NCBI GenBank assembly: GCA_900239685.1
Contig: OENT01000063.1
Coordinates: forward strand, 186,001-250,000
Reading direction: 5' to 3'
Source of the DNA: Rotaria macrura
Taxonomy: Eukaryota; Rotifera; Eurotatoria; Philodinida; Philodinidae
DNA: 64,000 nucleotides
This document shows positions 49,153 through 61,400 of this stretch, one piece after another. Within the stretch, counting starts at the first letter, position 1; every line of letters begins with the position of its first letter. Position numbers and translations under genes: made by a program. A model generated the notes under the pieces. The model was not told the DNA's origin and ran no database searches. It saw only the letters and a program-made list of their open reading frames with translations.

Positions 49153-52100
49153 TTATAAACAAGAACAAAAGTTTTAAAAGAAAACAATAAAACATATGAA
49201 TTTTAGTTTTCATTTTTTTTTCTTCGTTCGTTTCTTTTCTTTTTATATATGTATAAATATATATCTATTTATCTGTAATAGTGTTTTGCTCTATTTGGTT
49301 TCTCTGTTTTTTATTTGTATTGCCATTGTTGTTGTTCGAGTACGCTGTCTCAAGAAATATTTCTATTATAGTTTATATACATTGTATTCTAGCACAAGTT
49401 ATTTTCTGATATGAGAACAGCACATGAATAACAATGAGATGTTGTATAAAAGATATATTTGCCTTTTACATGTGATTGTGAATAATATCTACGGCTTAAA
49501 ACTAGACCGAACAAAACACCGTCGACTTTTTTCATCATTGACTAGCTTAATAAACTTCTATTCTGATTAGTTGAACAAATTTTTAAAAAATTCAAACATT
49601 GTTGACTTAGAAATATTTAAATGTTAAGTTCGACAATACCATGTCGTCAGTAAAAGTACTGTTTCATATATATATGAATGTATATGGTACGTGTTACTAG
49701 TTATGAAGCGATCACAATCATTGATGAATGAATACACGCATAACAAACGAGAATAGAGAACATACAATCTGTAATAAATTAATCAATTCATTTGAAGAAT
49801 TGTCATTATTCATAAACGTCAAGATTCAAATGTTATCGAGATCAATAGTTTCTGCCGTCATCCATTGAAAGATCACGTTAATCAATAGCAATAGAACAAT
49901 GAGACTATTTCATGTAATATTAGAAAAGCTTTTCTACAAAGAACATTTCAGTTAGACAAAGTCAAAGGTCAAAGGAAATGAGATTTAATACACCGTGATA
50001 TGTTAACGCGACCCGATGGTAACTTCATACCAACGTAAAAAACTGATATAAACCGTCTCGTCTATATCATTAACATCATCATAATGAGAGAATGGAAGAA
50101 TGCTTGTTAAAGGCAATGACTTTTCACAAAACACAAACTATTTGATTTTGATTGTGAACATATTTCTGAATACTTCTATATATTATCATGTTCACATTTC
50201 AAGATGTTCTCTTCTAAAGTACAAAACATTCGTACGAAATTCAGGCGAAAAGGCAAAATCGAATGAAGTATTTAAAAAAAAAAACAAATTTATATTTCTT
50301 TGACGAACTTCTCGTTTTGTCTACGAAAACTCTTAAACAAAGTAGTTACTCTTTCATATATTTGTCATGAATGAAACAGTCATAAGTGAATTCATACAAC
50401 TATCCTGAACACTTGAAACGTATCGTGTCTATTTATTTTTATTTTTGTAGTAAATTTTCTCGCATTAGTCGAGTGTGAAGCCAACAAGCGTTGAAGTATC
50501 TCATTGAGAATTTTTATTGAAGAATTCTCTTCTTGCTTATGTATCTGGGAAAAAAAATGTAATAGCGTAGTTCGAAGAATAAATAACGACCTAACCAAAG
50601 TTGTTGTACCTTCGATAAGTCATTTTTAACAGTATAGATTAATCGCAAAAGAAAACATAAAACAAATGTTCAATTTCCAATCTTTTTCTAACTTAAAAAT
50701 CGTTCATAACGAAGTAGAACTTAATCAAAAAATAAGATAGAATAAAGTTGATCGACATGTTTGTCATTCGATGCAACAATTTATTCCAGTCTACTCACTA
50801 TTGAGTAAATAAGACTGGTAGTATGAATTTTTCATTTGTCTAATAGAGTGAAAAATATCTAAGAATATCAGATTGGCATCTGGAATCTTTCTTCGAATAT
50901 CTTTGCCAGGTCGGATTCATTACTAGCAGCCTACCAAATGTATTTGAATAATAAAAACTTGTTTTTTCGCCTGTGTTGAGTAATAATTCTATGATAAGAA
51001 GTGACACTATGAAGGACTGTATCTGCGCTATGCACTATTAAGTGCGACAGGCTTTTCTTTTCTGATTACAATTACAAAAAGCAACACATGTGAAATGATT
51101 TCAAAGTTTCTCGAAACAAGGTCATACTTATTTGTTGACAAAGTGACTAAATTATATATTTTTCTCTCGCATATGTCTCATACTTAATTTGAAGATGTAT
51201 TCAAGAAAACGATTAGAAAAACCATAGTATTAGTTCATTGTGTGAGTTACTTCTATTTGCCGTCTTATTGTATAAACGAGATTTAAATTGTTTCTGCAAC
51301 TAGTTTGAAATATTTGACTATCTCTATCGATTTTATTGAAGCACTACAATAGACTGAATTTCGTTCTATTGTCGACACCGAAAAATAAACGAAATTGAGT
51401 TTTTCTTATGAATAATTTTCGATATGTTCATCATGAACTGTTTAATTCTTTATGCATTCAAAAGAGTACACTCTGAATCATCGACCTCAAGGTTGCTTCC
51501 AATTAATAACTTGATCTTGGGTATCGTTGATAAAGATTTTTAACAACGAATTTTGTCAACAAGACAGTGAACAACCACTTCTCATACTAATTGGGACAGA
51601 GTATATATGTTTTTAGTTTTGCATGGATACGATTTAGTTATGAATGTGCAAAAGAATCAACATTAGATTGATCAATCATAAAATGTTCGACTGAAAATTG
51701 GAATTCTAGAAAAAATCTTTTCTAACGTCGAACGACTCAAGCTAAAACTATTAAATTTCAATAGCTCGGCAAAGAAAAAAGCCCTTCTTATCCATTGGTG
51801 TCATCCTTAATATCTTCAATGGTGGCAATCGCAATCGAAAGCAATTCAACTAGTAAGATCGCTCAATTCACTACTTTTATATTGATAATAGGCTTACGTG
51901 CTCATAAACGAAACCGCACGATTCCTCAGTCATCTACTGCGGAAACATATTGGTAACAATTACTTTTTTTCCGTCGAATATTCTTCGACCGTTACACGAT
52001 AGTTATATGCTTTCATTTATTATAATTCAAAATGAAATAGACTATTCCCATCCTTTGACAGTAGTAGGCAAGGTAAATAAGCTTTACGCGTAGTATTAAG

Positions 52101-53540
52101 CATAATTGTCGTTAATCACATGTTTTAATTCTACACAAAGTTTACTATGAATGTTTCGAATTTTTTATATTGATGATATCACGTAACACATCGTAATAGT
52201 AGTGTTCCAGTTATATAAGCATATTGATAGTAATATAGCTGTTACGTCGTATTATTCACATCCCTTTTCTGATATAAACATATGTATTATTCCTTTGATT
52301 TTTACATCGATTCTGCTGATTTTCGTAGGCTAGAAGTAAATCGTGTTGAATCAAGAACAAATCTAAAAATATGATATTTTCAATAAGTTACACTAGGTAT
52401 TTAAGACTTTTTTCTTCAATAAGTTTCTATATGATTAGTAATTTCAATCACGGTACGTTCTATTCTCACAAGGTGCAAGTAAAGATACAGATTAATTTTT
52501 TTCCATTTCATTTGTACAGCAAGTTGATCTCTCGATTATTGAAACACCATTCAATGATACCGACAACTATTGTGCAGAAAAACATCTGCTCAATTGAATA
52601 TTTTCAAATACCATCAAGTAGGAAAAGCCCGAAGTACTATTTTTTCCATCATAAAAGAGCACAAAAAATATATTTCAATTTCGATTTGATTGCAATACTC
52701 ATTCATTATAGTAATCAATCTATAATGCACTACTTGATTTGATGTCAAGATAACTAATAACTATGATACAGTATTCAGATTATTGTTCATATTGCCCAAG
52801 TTTCAATGTGATTTAATTGCAACCGTTCTAATTGCTATTAAAAAGCTGTCATTTTTCTCAATAGAAGACAATCATTGAAATTATATATAGTATTATTCAT
52901 TATTACAATAATTAGTAATACATGTTTCATGAATCTCATTTCAAAATCTATTTTCAAGTTTATTTATTTGTTGTAATTCGAGCCGTGTTATTCAAAATAG
53001 TTATTTTAGTAGCAACGAAAATGGAATTTGTATCATCTATGAAAGAAACGAAAATCTCCAATAAACAAGGTGTAGTTGACTCGTCGAATGCATATAGCAC
53101 GGTTCAGTAAAGATTTTGCAATAAAATAACTAATTATATTGCAGTGAACTATATGTAAAATTCGTAGTATTTTGTTGATATATTTCTATATGAAAACTAT
53201 ACTTATACAGAAAGAATATACTTGTTACCGAGCCTCCTAATCTCACAAAACTTAAGACCATGCAGAATCTTGGATAGCATCTACTAGTTGTTAAATGACG
53301 GGAAGTGTTTTGGATATTTCTTTTTCTGCTTGACTTTTTTCTTCCATCCAAAGTGCATGTCCTTAGCATAAAATAGTTTCTAAATATACGAGAGAGAAAC
53401 ATATGTATTGAAAAAAATTCAATTAATACCGAGTTAACATTCATACAAGTCTAACATGTAATATGATACGGAAACGAAATACTTTCTTTAGTTTACAATA
53501 ATAGGCAATGTTAGGGCTTTCACTGCACATGACTAATATA
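49153..53540. other. 4.4-kb stretch with no supported gene
   Basis: Short open frames only (the longest is 123 codons at 52371-52742 on the + strand), lacking motifs and splice partners. Sequence is ordinary AT-rich DNA. No inverted-repeat element, RNA gene or tandem array was recognised. Confidence 0.5.
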
Positions 53541-54817
53541 ATGTGGGTGGTCCATAAATAATAAGGGTCTCAATATATTTCGAACATTACTGTCAATTTT
53601 TGTTCTTTTGGCTTCATATTCTATATTGAAAAATGCTTCATTCTATTCTCTACGCAAACATGAACTGTCTTTCAGATTTTACAAGATTATTCCTATTCCA
53701 GATTGAGCAAATTAAAGATTTTCAAACACTGATACTCTCAAAGTATGAAAATGATGATGAACCTACAAAACGATTTTAGATCCGAACAACACTATGGATC
53801 TTCCGATTGATTGAATGACGGTGAAAAAGCATGCTCGAGTGCAGTTCTATCAATCCTATCGATATCAATTGATCATCCAAGAATACTTCAAACGAAAACA
53901 GTAATTTGAAAAATCAAGGGACGATTCAATTGACGAAAGACAATGTTCTCTCGAAAACTATCCCATGAATTGGATATTCCTTGAATCAGTGTTTAGAGAG
54001 TATTCAAGCATGATCTAAAACACCGAGTCTATAAGATACATATCGAATCATTGCTCATCGGTGAGCATAGAGAAAAATGAATCAAGTTTGCACATTGAGT
54101 AGAAACGAATAAATTTTCAAAAAATGAGACACGACAAAAATTCTGTGTTCGAATGAAAAAATAGATGATACCATCGGAGTTAATAACTCTCAAAATGATC
54201 GAATATGGATGATAAATTGTTCGTAAGCACTATCAAAGGTAGTATTAAGAAAAAACTGTCAAATCTTCACGAAAGGTTATGTTTTGGGTAAGAGTTTGTT
54301 CTAAAGGAGTATCGCCTTTTACGATTGTCGAGATTGACAGGTGAAAAAGTGCTGCCATTTATTCTTCAGTATATTAGTTAAGATTTTAGAAGTGACTTGA
54401 CCTTTAGTGTGAATAGTGCAAAGTCAAATGCCCATGAAAAGTCACACGAATGGTGCTACCAACATTTCTCTAACACCAACAGCAATGATCATTGAACTTC
54501 TGCATTTGGAAAGAACTTGTTCAAGCAATGAAGTGAGATGCAGTATCATCTTGAAAAACATTACTTGTGCAACTGAAATTTGATATCAAAGACAGACCAT
54601 AGGATGTTGTCTTTGAAAGTTTTCCGTTGCCGATCAATATATTGCATAGATCGTTGTAACACTAAGAAAACTATTTGCAACAGTACAAAAAAAAAAGAAA
54701 TTTTTTTGTAGACAAATGAATAGTGCATTTTTAAAAGAAAAACTAGATCAGAGACGTAAAGGATTGGCGGAGATATTTAAAACATACTGCATAACTCATT
54801 ATTTATTATTCACCCGT
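53541..54817 (+). mobile_element. Inactive mariner-like (Tc1/mariner) transposon copy, about 1.28 kb
   Basis: The ends GGGTGGTCCATAAATAATAAG (from 53545) and, inverted, GGGTGAATAATAAATAATGAG (to 54815) agree at about 16 of 21 positions. TA dinucleotides lie just outside (53539-53540 and about 54818). The size is that of mariner. Between them, the + strand shows transposase fragments in changing frames: an HTH-like part at about 53948-54090 (SRKLSHELDIP, then RVFKHDLKHRVYKI), a piece like the strand region after the first catalytic Asp (VMFWVRVCSKGVSPFTIVEI, about 54280), and SHEWCYQHFSN (about 54441). The latter resembles the K/T-x-E-W-x-x-x-x-F segment after the second Asp. Many stops and frameshifts interrupt it, so it cannot encode transposase. 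Confidence 0.65.
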
Positions 54818-55754
54818 TAGCAAGTTATTCAAACTCGATACATGAAAAATGTCGAACGAATCGGAAAACAATCGATGATAAATTCTCAGTACGGAGCGAT
54901 GAGGCAGTGATAGTAGTAATCGTTATTTTCGAAACACAATACGAAAAATTGCTGAAACGCACTGGCATGAAACAAACTATGTGGTTAAAACGCACTAGAT
55001 CATCAAGAATACAGAGAAAAACACTTTATAGCACGTATTAACTAGAACGATCATGATGTCTACATACATCGCGACCTTTTAATTATGTGAATCTCAATAA
55101 AAGACAACAAAATCGAGTAGAAATCAAGAAAAGGCAATTTTTCTTACATTCCTATGATTCAGGTATGCGTGTCTGTTTGAGTTCGTTGTTGTCATGCAAT
55201 TCTTTAGAGTTCTTTTCAACTCCATGAATTCTATTCTTAAAGAAAAGTTTCACTGAAAGAGAGTTCAGTAGATTCTCATATTCATTTGTAAAAGAAATTT
55301 TAGTATCCTGCTCTCTAGGCTATTCAATGAAGTCGATAAAATGATGATATTCACTATTGTAAGAACAATTAACCACACTGTCGCACAGAGTTACTAATGA
55401 GAAACTGCACGCCATCAATAAATATTACATTTTTCATTTATGAATTTTGTCGCTTTCTATGTGTAAAGCATCAAGTTTGTGACAAAATTCTGTTTTATTT
55501 ACTCAAACCTAACTATGCTTGTGAAACATTGATACGGCGTCTATTTGTCATTGAAATAACGAGCAGATTATGGTATTTTATTAAATGTTTTTTTATTAGA
55601 ATTCTTCAAATACACAAAAAAATATATGTTGCTATGTTCAACTATGTACCATATAATATATACAATGATCAGATTGTTAGCGAGTGTGTTCTACGATGTA
55701 ACTATTTCGATTTGATGCTATCCAAATAAAGGAGATAAAGTTTACAGCAAGAAA
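54818..55754. other. Gene-less stretch after the mariner relic
   Basis: AT-rich sequence with a 110-codon open frame (55397-55729, + strand) that lacks motifs. If the minus-strand exon at 55755-55985 is real, further exons should lie here, but I could not pick them out. Confidence 0.35.
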
Positions 55755-55985
55755 TTAATTATGAAATAAAAACTTACACACTGCATTCGTTCGTTGACCA
55801 TTCAGTTGAGCGCGTGTTGAAACATCGAATGCTTCAAAACATACTGCTTCTATGAGATCCACTGGCCATTTATTAGGTGGAATCGTTGTCGGCTGTCGAG
55901 GTGTAGAAAATAGATACAATGATGGTATACAGTTGCGTACAAGTCGCACTGAACAAAGCGAAAACGAACTTGACGAAGAAGGCAT
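55755..55985 (-). CDS. Possible first exon of a minus-strand gene, unrecognised
   Basis: On the minus strand an ATG at 55985 opens MPSSSSSFSLCSVRLVRNCI, continues with PRQPTTIPPNKWPVDLIEAV, then CFEAFDVSTRAQLNGQRTNA. A canonical donor (GTGTAAGT context, near 55788) follows the VC codons. The amino-acid mix looks coding, and the GC content is higher than in the flanks. No downstream exon was identified and the family is unknown. The next gene remnant starts about 200 bp away on the opposite strand, so the two could share a divergent promoter. It could also be chance. Confidence 0.35.
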   Translation of the reverse strand: MPSSSSSFSLCSVRLVRNCIPSLYLFSTPRQPTTIPPNKWPVDLIEAVCFEAFDVSTRAQLNGQRTNAVCKFLFHN

Positions 55986-56189
55986 ACTATTCTCTAATTT
56001 GGATTAGGAACGATTGAAACACACTTTGTTTTTCCCGTTTTTTTTCGTTTAAAGTATATTAACCTCAATAACGATCTACGTGAATACTAAGCAATAACGA
56101 CATCTATTTAATGACCGACATATTTGTGTCGCTGGGTATATACTAATTGAATCAGAGATAATTAAAAAATACTAATGCTTCATTTCTAG

Positions 56190-56832
56190 AAAAATTATTT
56201 GCTGCATTTAAGCTTCAATATGTTGAGTTGATTTGCTTGCCCACACTGCATTTCGATTTGATGGAATCAATTTTTTTCTCGTTCTTTCTGCAACATGCTT
56301 CTCTGCCAGCTGTATTACTGTTAATGGCACCAAATTTGTTCACAATGAATTTTTCTACAGATGACTGACACTCTCCTGGCTTCTCCCACGTATTGCTAGT
56401 GAATATGCGGTGTCAGAAATTTCGAACTGGAAAGTTGAAGACGTTTTAATTGAGTACATCAGTTCGAGTGGTAGGTAAATAATTTGATAATATTTGTTTA
56501 AATTACATCGATCAAAAGATTCGTTTTTTAATGACGTTCATCAACACTCGAGTTCATTTCTTTCCTTTTTTTTCGTATTCACAAATTTATTATTCCTGTT
56601 CAAGTATCCTTTTTAATATGTTTGTTTAGGTATACAAAAGAAATTGAATACCGATCTTTTTTTCTTTTATCCAGGATTAGAATCGTTGTTGGTCGACAAA
56701 GTACGTCCTCTTTTTTTCTCAGAAGAATCTCACTTACTAAACAAAATCACGTGTTTTTGCTAGACGATTATTCAGTATCTACAAGGTGAAAGCGAAGATC
56801 TCATCGACAAACAAACCTATTTCGAAATATGA
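56190..56832 (+). pseudogene. Small spliced gene or remnant with a frameshift, unrecognised
   Basis: After an acceptor at 56188-56189 the frame reads KLFAAFKLQYVELICLPTLH and continues through FFLQHASLPAVLLLMAPNLF to a TGA at 56366. In the next frame, from about 56365, it goes on as LTLSWLLPRIASEYAVSEIS and WKVEDVLIEYISSS to a donor at 56471. Exons 56675-56700 and 56764-56832 follow in correct phase (GLESLLVDK, TIIQYLQGESEDLIDKQTYF) and end in TGA at 56830. A one-base deletion near 56360-56366 would explain the break; an assembly error is equally possible. Splice phases across the last three exons agree, which argues the sequence was a real gene. No family or start codon recognised. Confidence 0.5.
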
Positions 56833-58471
56833 TCTGATTTAGATGTGTAAATTGTAATGCGTTCGATTTTTAACTGATGCCAAGTGTACATTGACACGAA
56901 ACAGCGAAAACTTTAGGAAGATTTACAAATAGGATTGGATGAAGAGAATAAATTTGACTAAAATCTTCTCTTGTTAGTAAATTGTACATACGACAAAATT
57001 CAAATATCGTATTTTTATACAAGTCATAAAGAAGTTTCTATTTAGAAAATGTTCGTTTTTTGTTATTGTATTTTGCTTTCATTTAAAGATGTTCAATCAA
57101 AATTGAACGAAACGATGTATCGTATCTCTGAAACTGATTGTATCCTTATTCGTGGAAGAATCATTTTTTAAGTATTAAGCATGAAATAAGACGAAAATAG
57201 AACAAAAGAAAATCATTCATCGATGACAATCATTAATAGAATCCACGAAACAGCTGAAAAAATGATTAGTTTCTATGGAAATCTATTATTCTTTTTCTAG
57301 TCATCGACATATTTGTTCATGTAATTGTATCAGTTTTGTCTCATTTTTCTCAACAGTGTAACTTGGAAGTTTTCGTTCGTTTTAATTCAATTAAGAAGTC
57401 AAATTTTTTTGTTTTTATAGATAGATACATGTTTTTATGAAAAGTAATCTATTCAAAGAGATGTATTTCGAAAGAATGACCATATCAACCATTTATGTTT
57501 ATCAGGCAGCTGTTCATACAATCAAATCAGACAATACTAATATATAATTATTCGTACTATACATACAATATATGTGTATATATAAATATATATACATCCA
57601 TATAGTAAGAGAGAGCAATCTAGTCGTTGATTAGATCCCATGATATTTCCCCATCTTTTTTTCTCTCATACATTTCTTCGTTTTCTCTCATCTTCATTGT
57701 CCGTCTGAGTGCTACTTTTTTATGTCTATCGTTGGTAGACTAGAGCGACCGGTCGATTAGACACGGTCACTCCATAGACAGGGAAAAAAGAAAAGAATGA
57801 AAATGGCATATACAGAGCATGCATATTTTTCATCACCAACTTCACACATCACCGATCGAAGACGGCTTTGCACACAAACATCAAGATAAATGACGCTTTT
57901 CTTTCTTTTTATTGTTTACAATCATATATATATATATATATATATATGTACACGTTAAAGTAAAGTACAAGGAGGAGCCAATTGATGACAATTAGATGAC
58001 GAGACCTAGGCATACTGTCTTGCAACTGATATGGTAAAATGCTCTATTTTAATCACTCTCCGTTTACAGAAAATGAAATCAAGGCATTCCTGCGATGGCT
58101 TCAGCTATCTTAAAACCGAAGAGTCAAAAAGAAACACAACCTGATTATTCACTCATTCCTTATTTTTATCATTACTCAACCCCAACGTAATTATATGCTG
58201 CGTGGCCATTATATTTTTACATACGACCTCGAAGAAAAAGCTTTCTTTTCCTAGAGTAATAGTTTTCATGTTGAACATGATGTTTTGTTCAATACAGCCC
58301 TAGCCCATTTTTGACTTCTATGAATAATACAAGATGACAATGCAACCCAACTGTCAAATGAATCAATAAATGCTTAGTTACATTTACACGAATCGAAATT
58401 CTTCTAGATTTTTCTACTGCTATTTTAGACGATGATATATAATAGCTATTAACACAAAAGATATTTGTCCA
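56833..58471. other. Gene-less spacer upstream of the last gene
   Basis: Holds (TA)n at about 57924-57947 and a TATATAAATATATATACATC run at about 57577. GC-richer words around CGACCGGTCGATTAGAC (about 57747) form a short palindrome. No coding sequence recognised. Confidence 0.45.
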
Positions 58472-61400
58472 ATGGCAAGTTCAACTGAGCATGTCTCGAT
58501 TCACATGCCGAAATATGAAGTAAGAATTAATAATTTTCTTTCATTACTATCATCAATGATAATTGCTATGATGAACAGACCCAACCAATTCAATTCAATA
58601 CTCCAACGCCTGGTGTTTCACTGGATACCGCTACTATACAAAATTTTATCAGTGAGGTATTCAATAGATGATAATAATATTATTTTTTTCATATTAATAT
58701 ATATATATATATTTTTGTGTATCGAATAGAAAGCCGAAACAAATTTAGAGCAATGTAAATCTTTTGAAGTATCATTACCAACATCAATTACTGGCATAAC
58801 GGATGCATCGAATAGAGTATGTGACTCCTTATTAATACCGTGCAAGTGTTGCTTAACGAATCTTTGTTTTCTAGATTCAATTTAAATCATTATTTCAAAC
58901 TCCAACATTGAATGAACTTGAAACTTTATCAATTAATCCAGATGGCTCAACGAAAAAATTAAACGACGAACAGCTCAAGGCAGTTCAACGAACAGGGTAA
59001 AGGAATACTCTTTCGTTTGTAACAAAAATAAATTATTTTTATGAATTATCTGTGATTAGAGAATTTGAAGTAAACAGTATTCATTTTCCTGGTCAACATC
59101 ATCGATGGAAATTAAGTAAATTACTTCAATCAGGCATTCAAACAGCCAATGATGTGCTCTATGAAGTTCGTTGTTTCAAATCAATTACTCGATTTCCACA
59201 CACACATATCAAAATCTATAAACATGTATTAATTTATTTTTATTCAGGAATTATCGTGGGCAGTTTCTATACTACTTATGTTTGCTCAAGATCGTGTACT
59301 TTCGAATTGCTTCAGTTTTAAAGCGACACTTCGATCTTGGAAACAAGGTTTTGTTAGCTTAATTGGTTGGTTCATCTTTTTCTTTTGTGTATAAACTTAA
59401 TTGTTGTGAAGAATTGTTTTAATCATAGATGCTTTGATTGGATTGCCTGCAGTTTATTCGCCAAGTATCGATCACTTAGTGGAAAATGAACGTAGCAAAT
59501 TTTTAGTAATTGAACTTGCACCACACGTAAAATTAAACATCTATTCAAAGAGAACAAACCGCATAATTTTATTTTTTGTGTTCTTAATTAGGAAAGTGAA
59601 AAGGCAATGCATGAAGCGTTTTGTGCACAAATACCTATGCTATTAGAAATGATGATCGAGTATAACAAATATACAGATCGTAAAAATAAGGTATGAACTA
59701 GTAATTAATAAAGAAAGAAGTAGTTAAAGTTCGCTGATGATTTTGAAGGACGTAACCTTCGTTGTGTCGGCGCATGCGGTGCAACAGAACCGAAAGGATT
59801 TTCAAGGCAACTGGAATTGAAAAGGAAACTTAATGTAAAAAGTCATGTCGCCTTGAAAAAGTTAGAATCATATAGATATATTTATAAAAGATATAGAGTT
59901 TTAATAAAAAAATCGTTGAACTTATCAGCAAATGTGTTTCTAGACACTACTTGACAGTATTCTATTTTTTCCATCAAACTTAACTTTAAAGAAAAAGTCA
60001 TGTCGTAAAAGTAGAAATGAAAAATATTTGATGGATGTCCAGACTTACCATTTTCTATCGACTACATGCATTTGAAACAAGTCAATGTCATTCATCTCAT
60101 GCGCACCTTAAGAGAAAAAGAAAACAGCATTCTAGAAAAATCACAGATTGAATCATCAATACGAATGAAATCCTTCGTCTAAGTTAAGCACTGCAGTTAT
60201 TATTGGTTTCAAGTACAGTACAATACTTGCATAGTTATTAGGTCTAAGCTAAGTTGAATGAATGCGAAATTTTTATGAGAGAAAAGCGTATAATGAAGAA
60301 GAAATCTGGAAAATTTTCAATCATCCATGACGATCTCACATATGTGGGTATTTATTTCCGTGCGTCCATACAATCTAATGAATGTTGGATAGCTTCTTTC
60401 AAGCATGGCCAATAGTAGAAGGGCCAAGGGCCGACTGCGGTAGGGAGGGAGGGGAGGAGGTCAAGCTACTCCCTACTACTGTAAAAAATTAGGATAGAAA
60501 TCAAGTTAAAATCGATTATAAACTGCATTATCGAAGCAAATGTGTTTTTTGGATTATATTTGATTATAATCGATTTGAATTTTATTAGCACCCAAATATT
60601 TACGTGGGTAGTGTTGGAGTCACAGCTTTGTTGAGTCTCGCTGCCAAAACATATCCCTATCACTACCACTATTTTCGAATCATAGCTTCAACAGCTATTG
60701 TATATTTCTTTTTGAAACGAGCAAAACGAATTTTTTAAAGATTCTTACTTTACACATATCTAATTTCCATAGATGTTTCCGCAAACTGAAAGTAAGACTC
60801 TGCTATTTTTGATTGAAATATTAAATGGTACATGCTGAAAAATATATTGAGATTTAATCCAATAGGATTTTTTTCAATTGTAACAAAAATTCAGTTTATT
60901 GTAATATGTACGTACATGTAAATATTGATAATGTTCTGCTCGTCATTTCAACGTATATGTACCAGGACAGCTCCAGTGTGGCATCTCGATATACGAATGC
61001 TCTGTTTCCAATAGACTATTGCTGTTTATTAAATATTGTTTTGGAATTTCTACTCTCATTTTCAATCAATACATAATCATGAGAGAACACAGTTGATCAG
61101 GTTCCAATTATTTACGAAATAGAATCATCGATTTGATAGACTCCACAATTGACCGACTCGAAATATCGCTTATTATATTTGTACAATGACTAGATATTAA
61201 TCAAATCGATCAGTTATTATCTGGAATTTTCAAATATCACATAAGATTTACTCGATAATATCTGAATGAAAATCTTGTTTTTTTAGGAACATCCCCCTCG
61301 AATGCTCCCATATCCTCATCATTTTGTAACACCAAATAATATTGAAATCGATCTTCGNTCAGTACTCTTCTTACTGAAAATACACCAAAAAATTGGTTTC

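Noticed and set aside
52371..52742. 123-codon open frame in the 49-53.5 kb spacer
   Set aside because: Composition is that of translated AT-rich DNA (Phe, Ile, Tyr, Ser), with no recognisable domain or splice partner.
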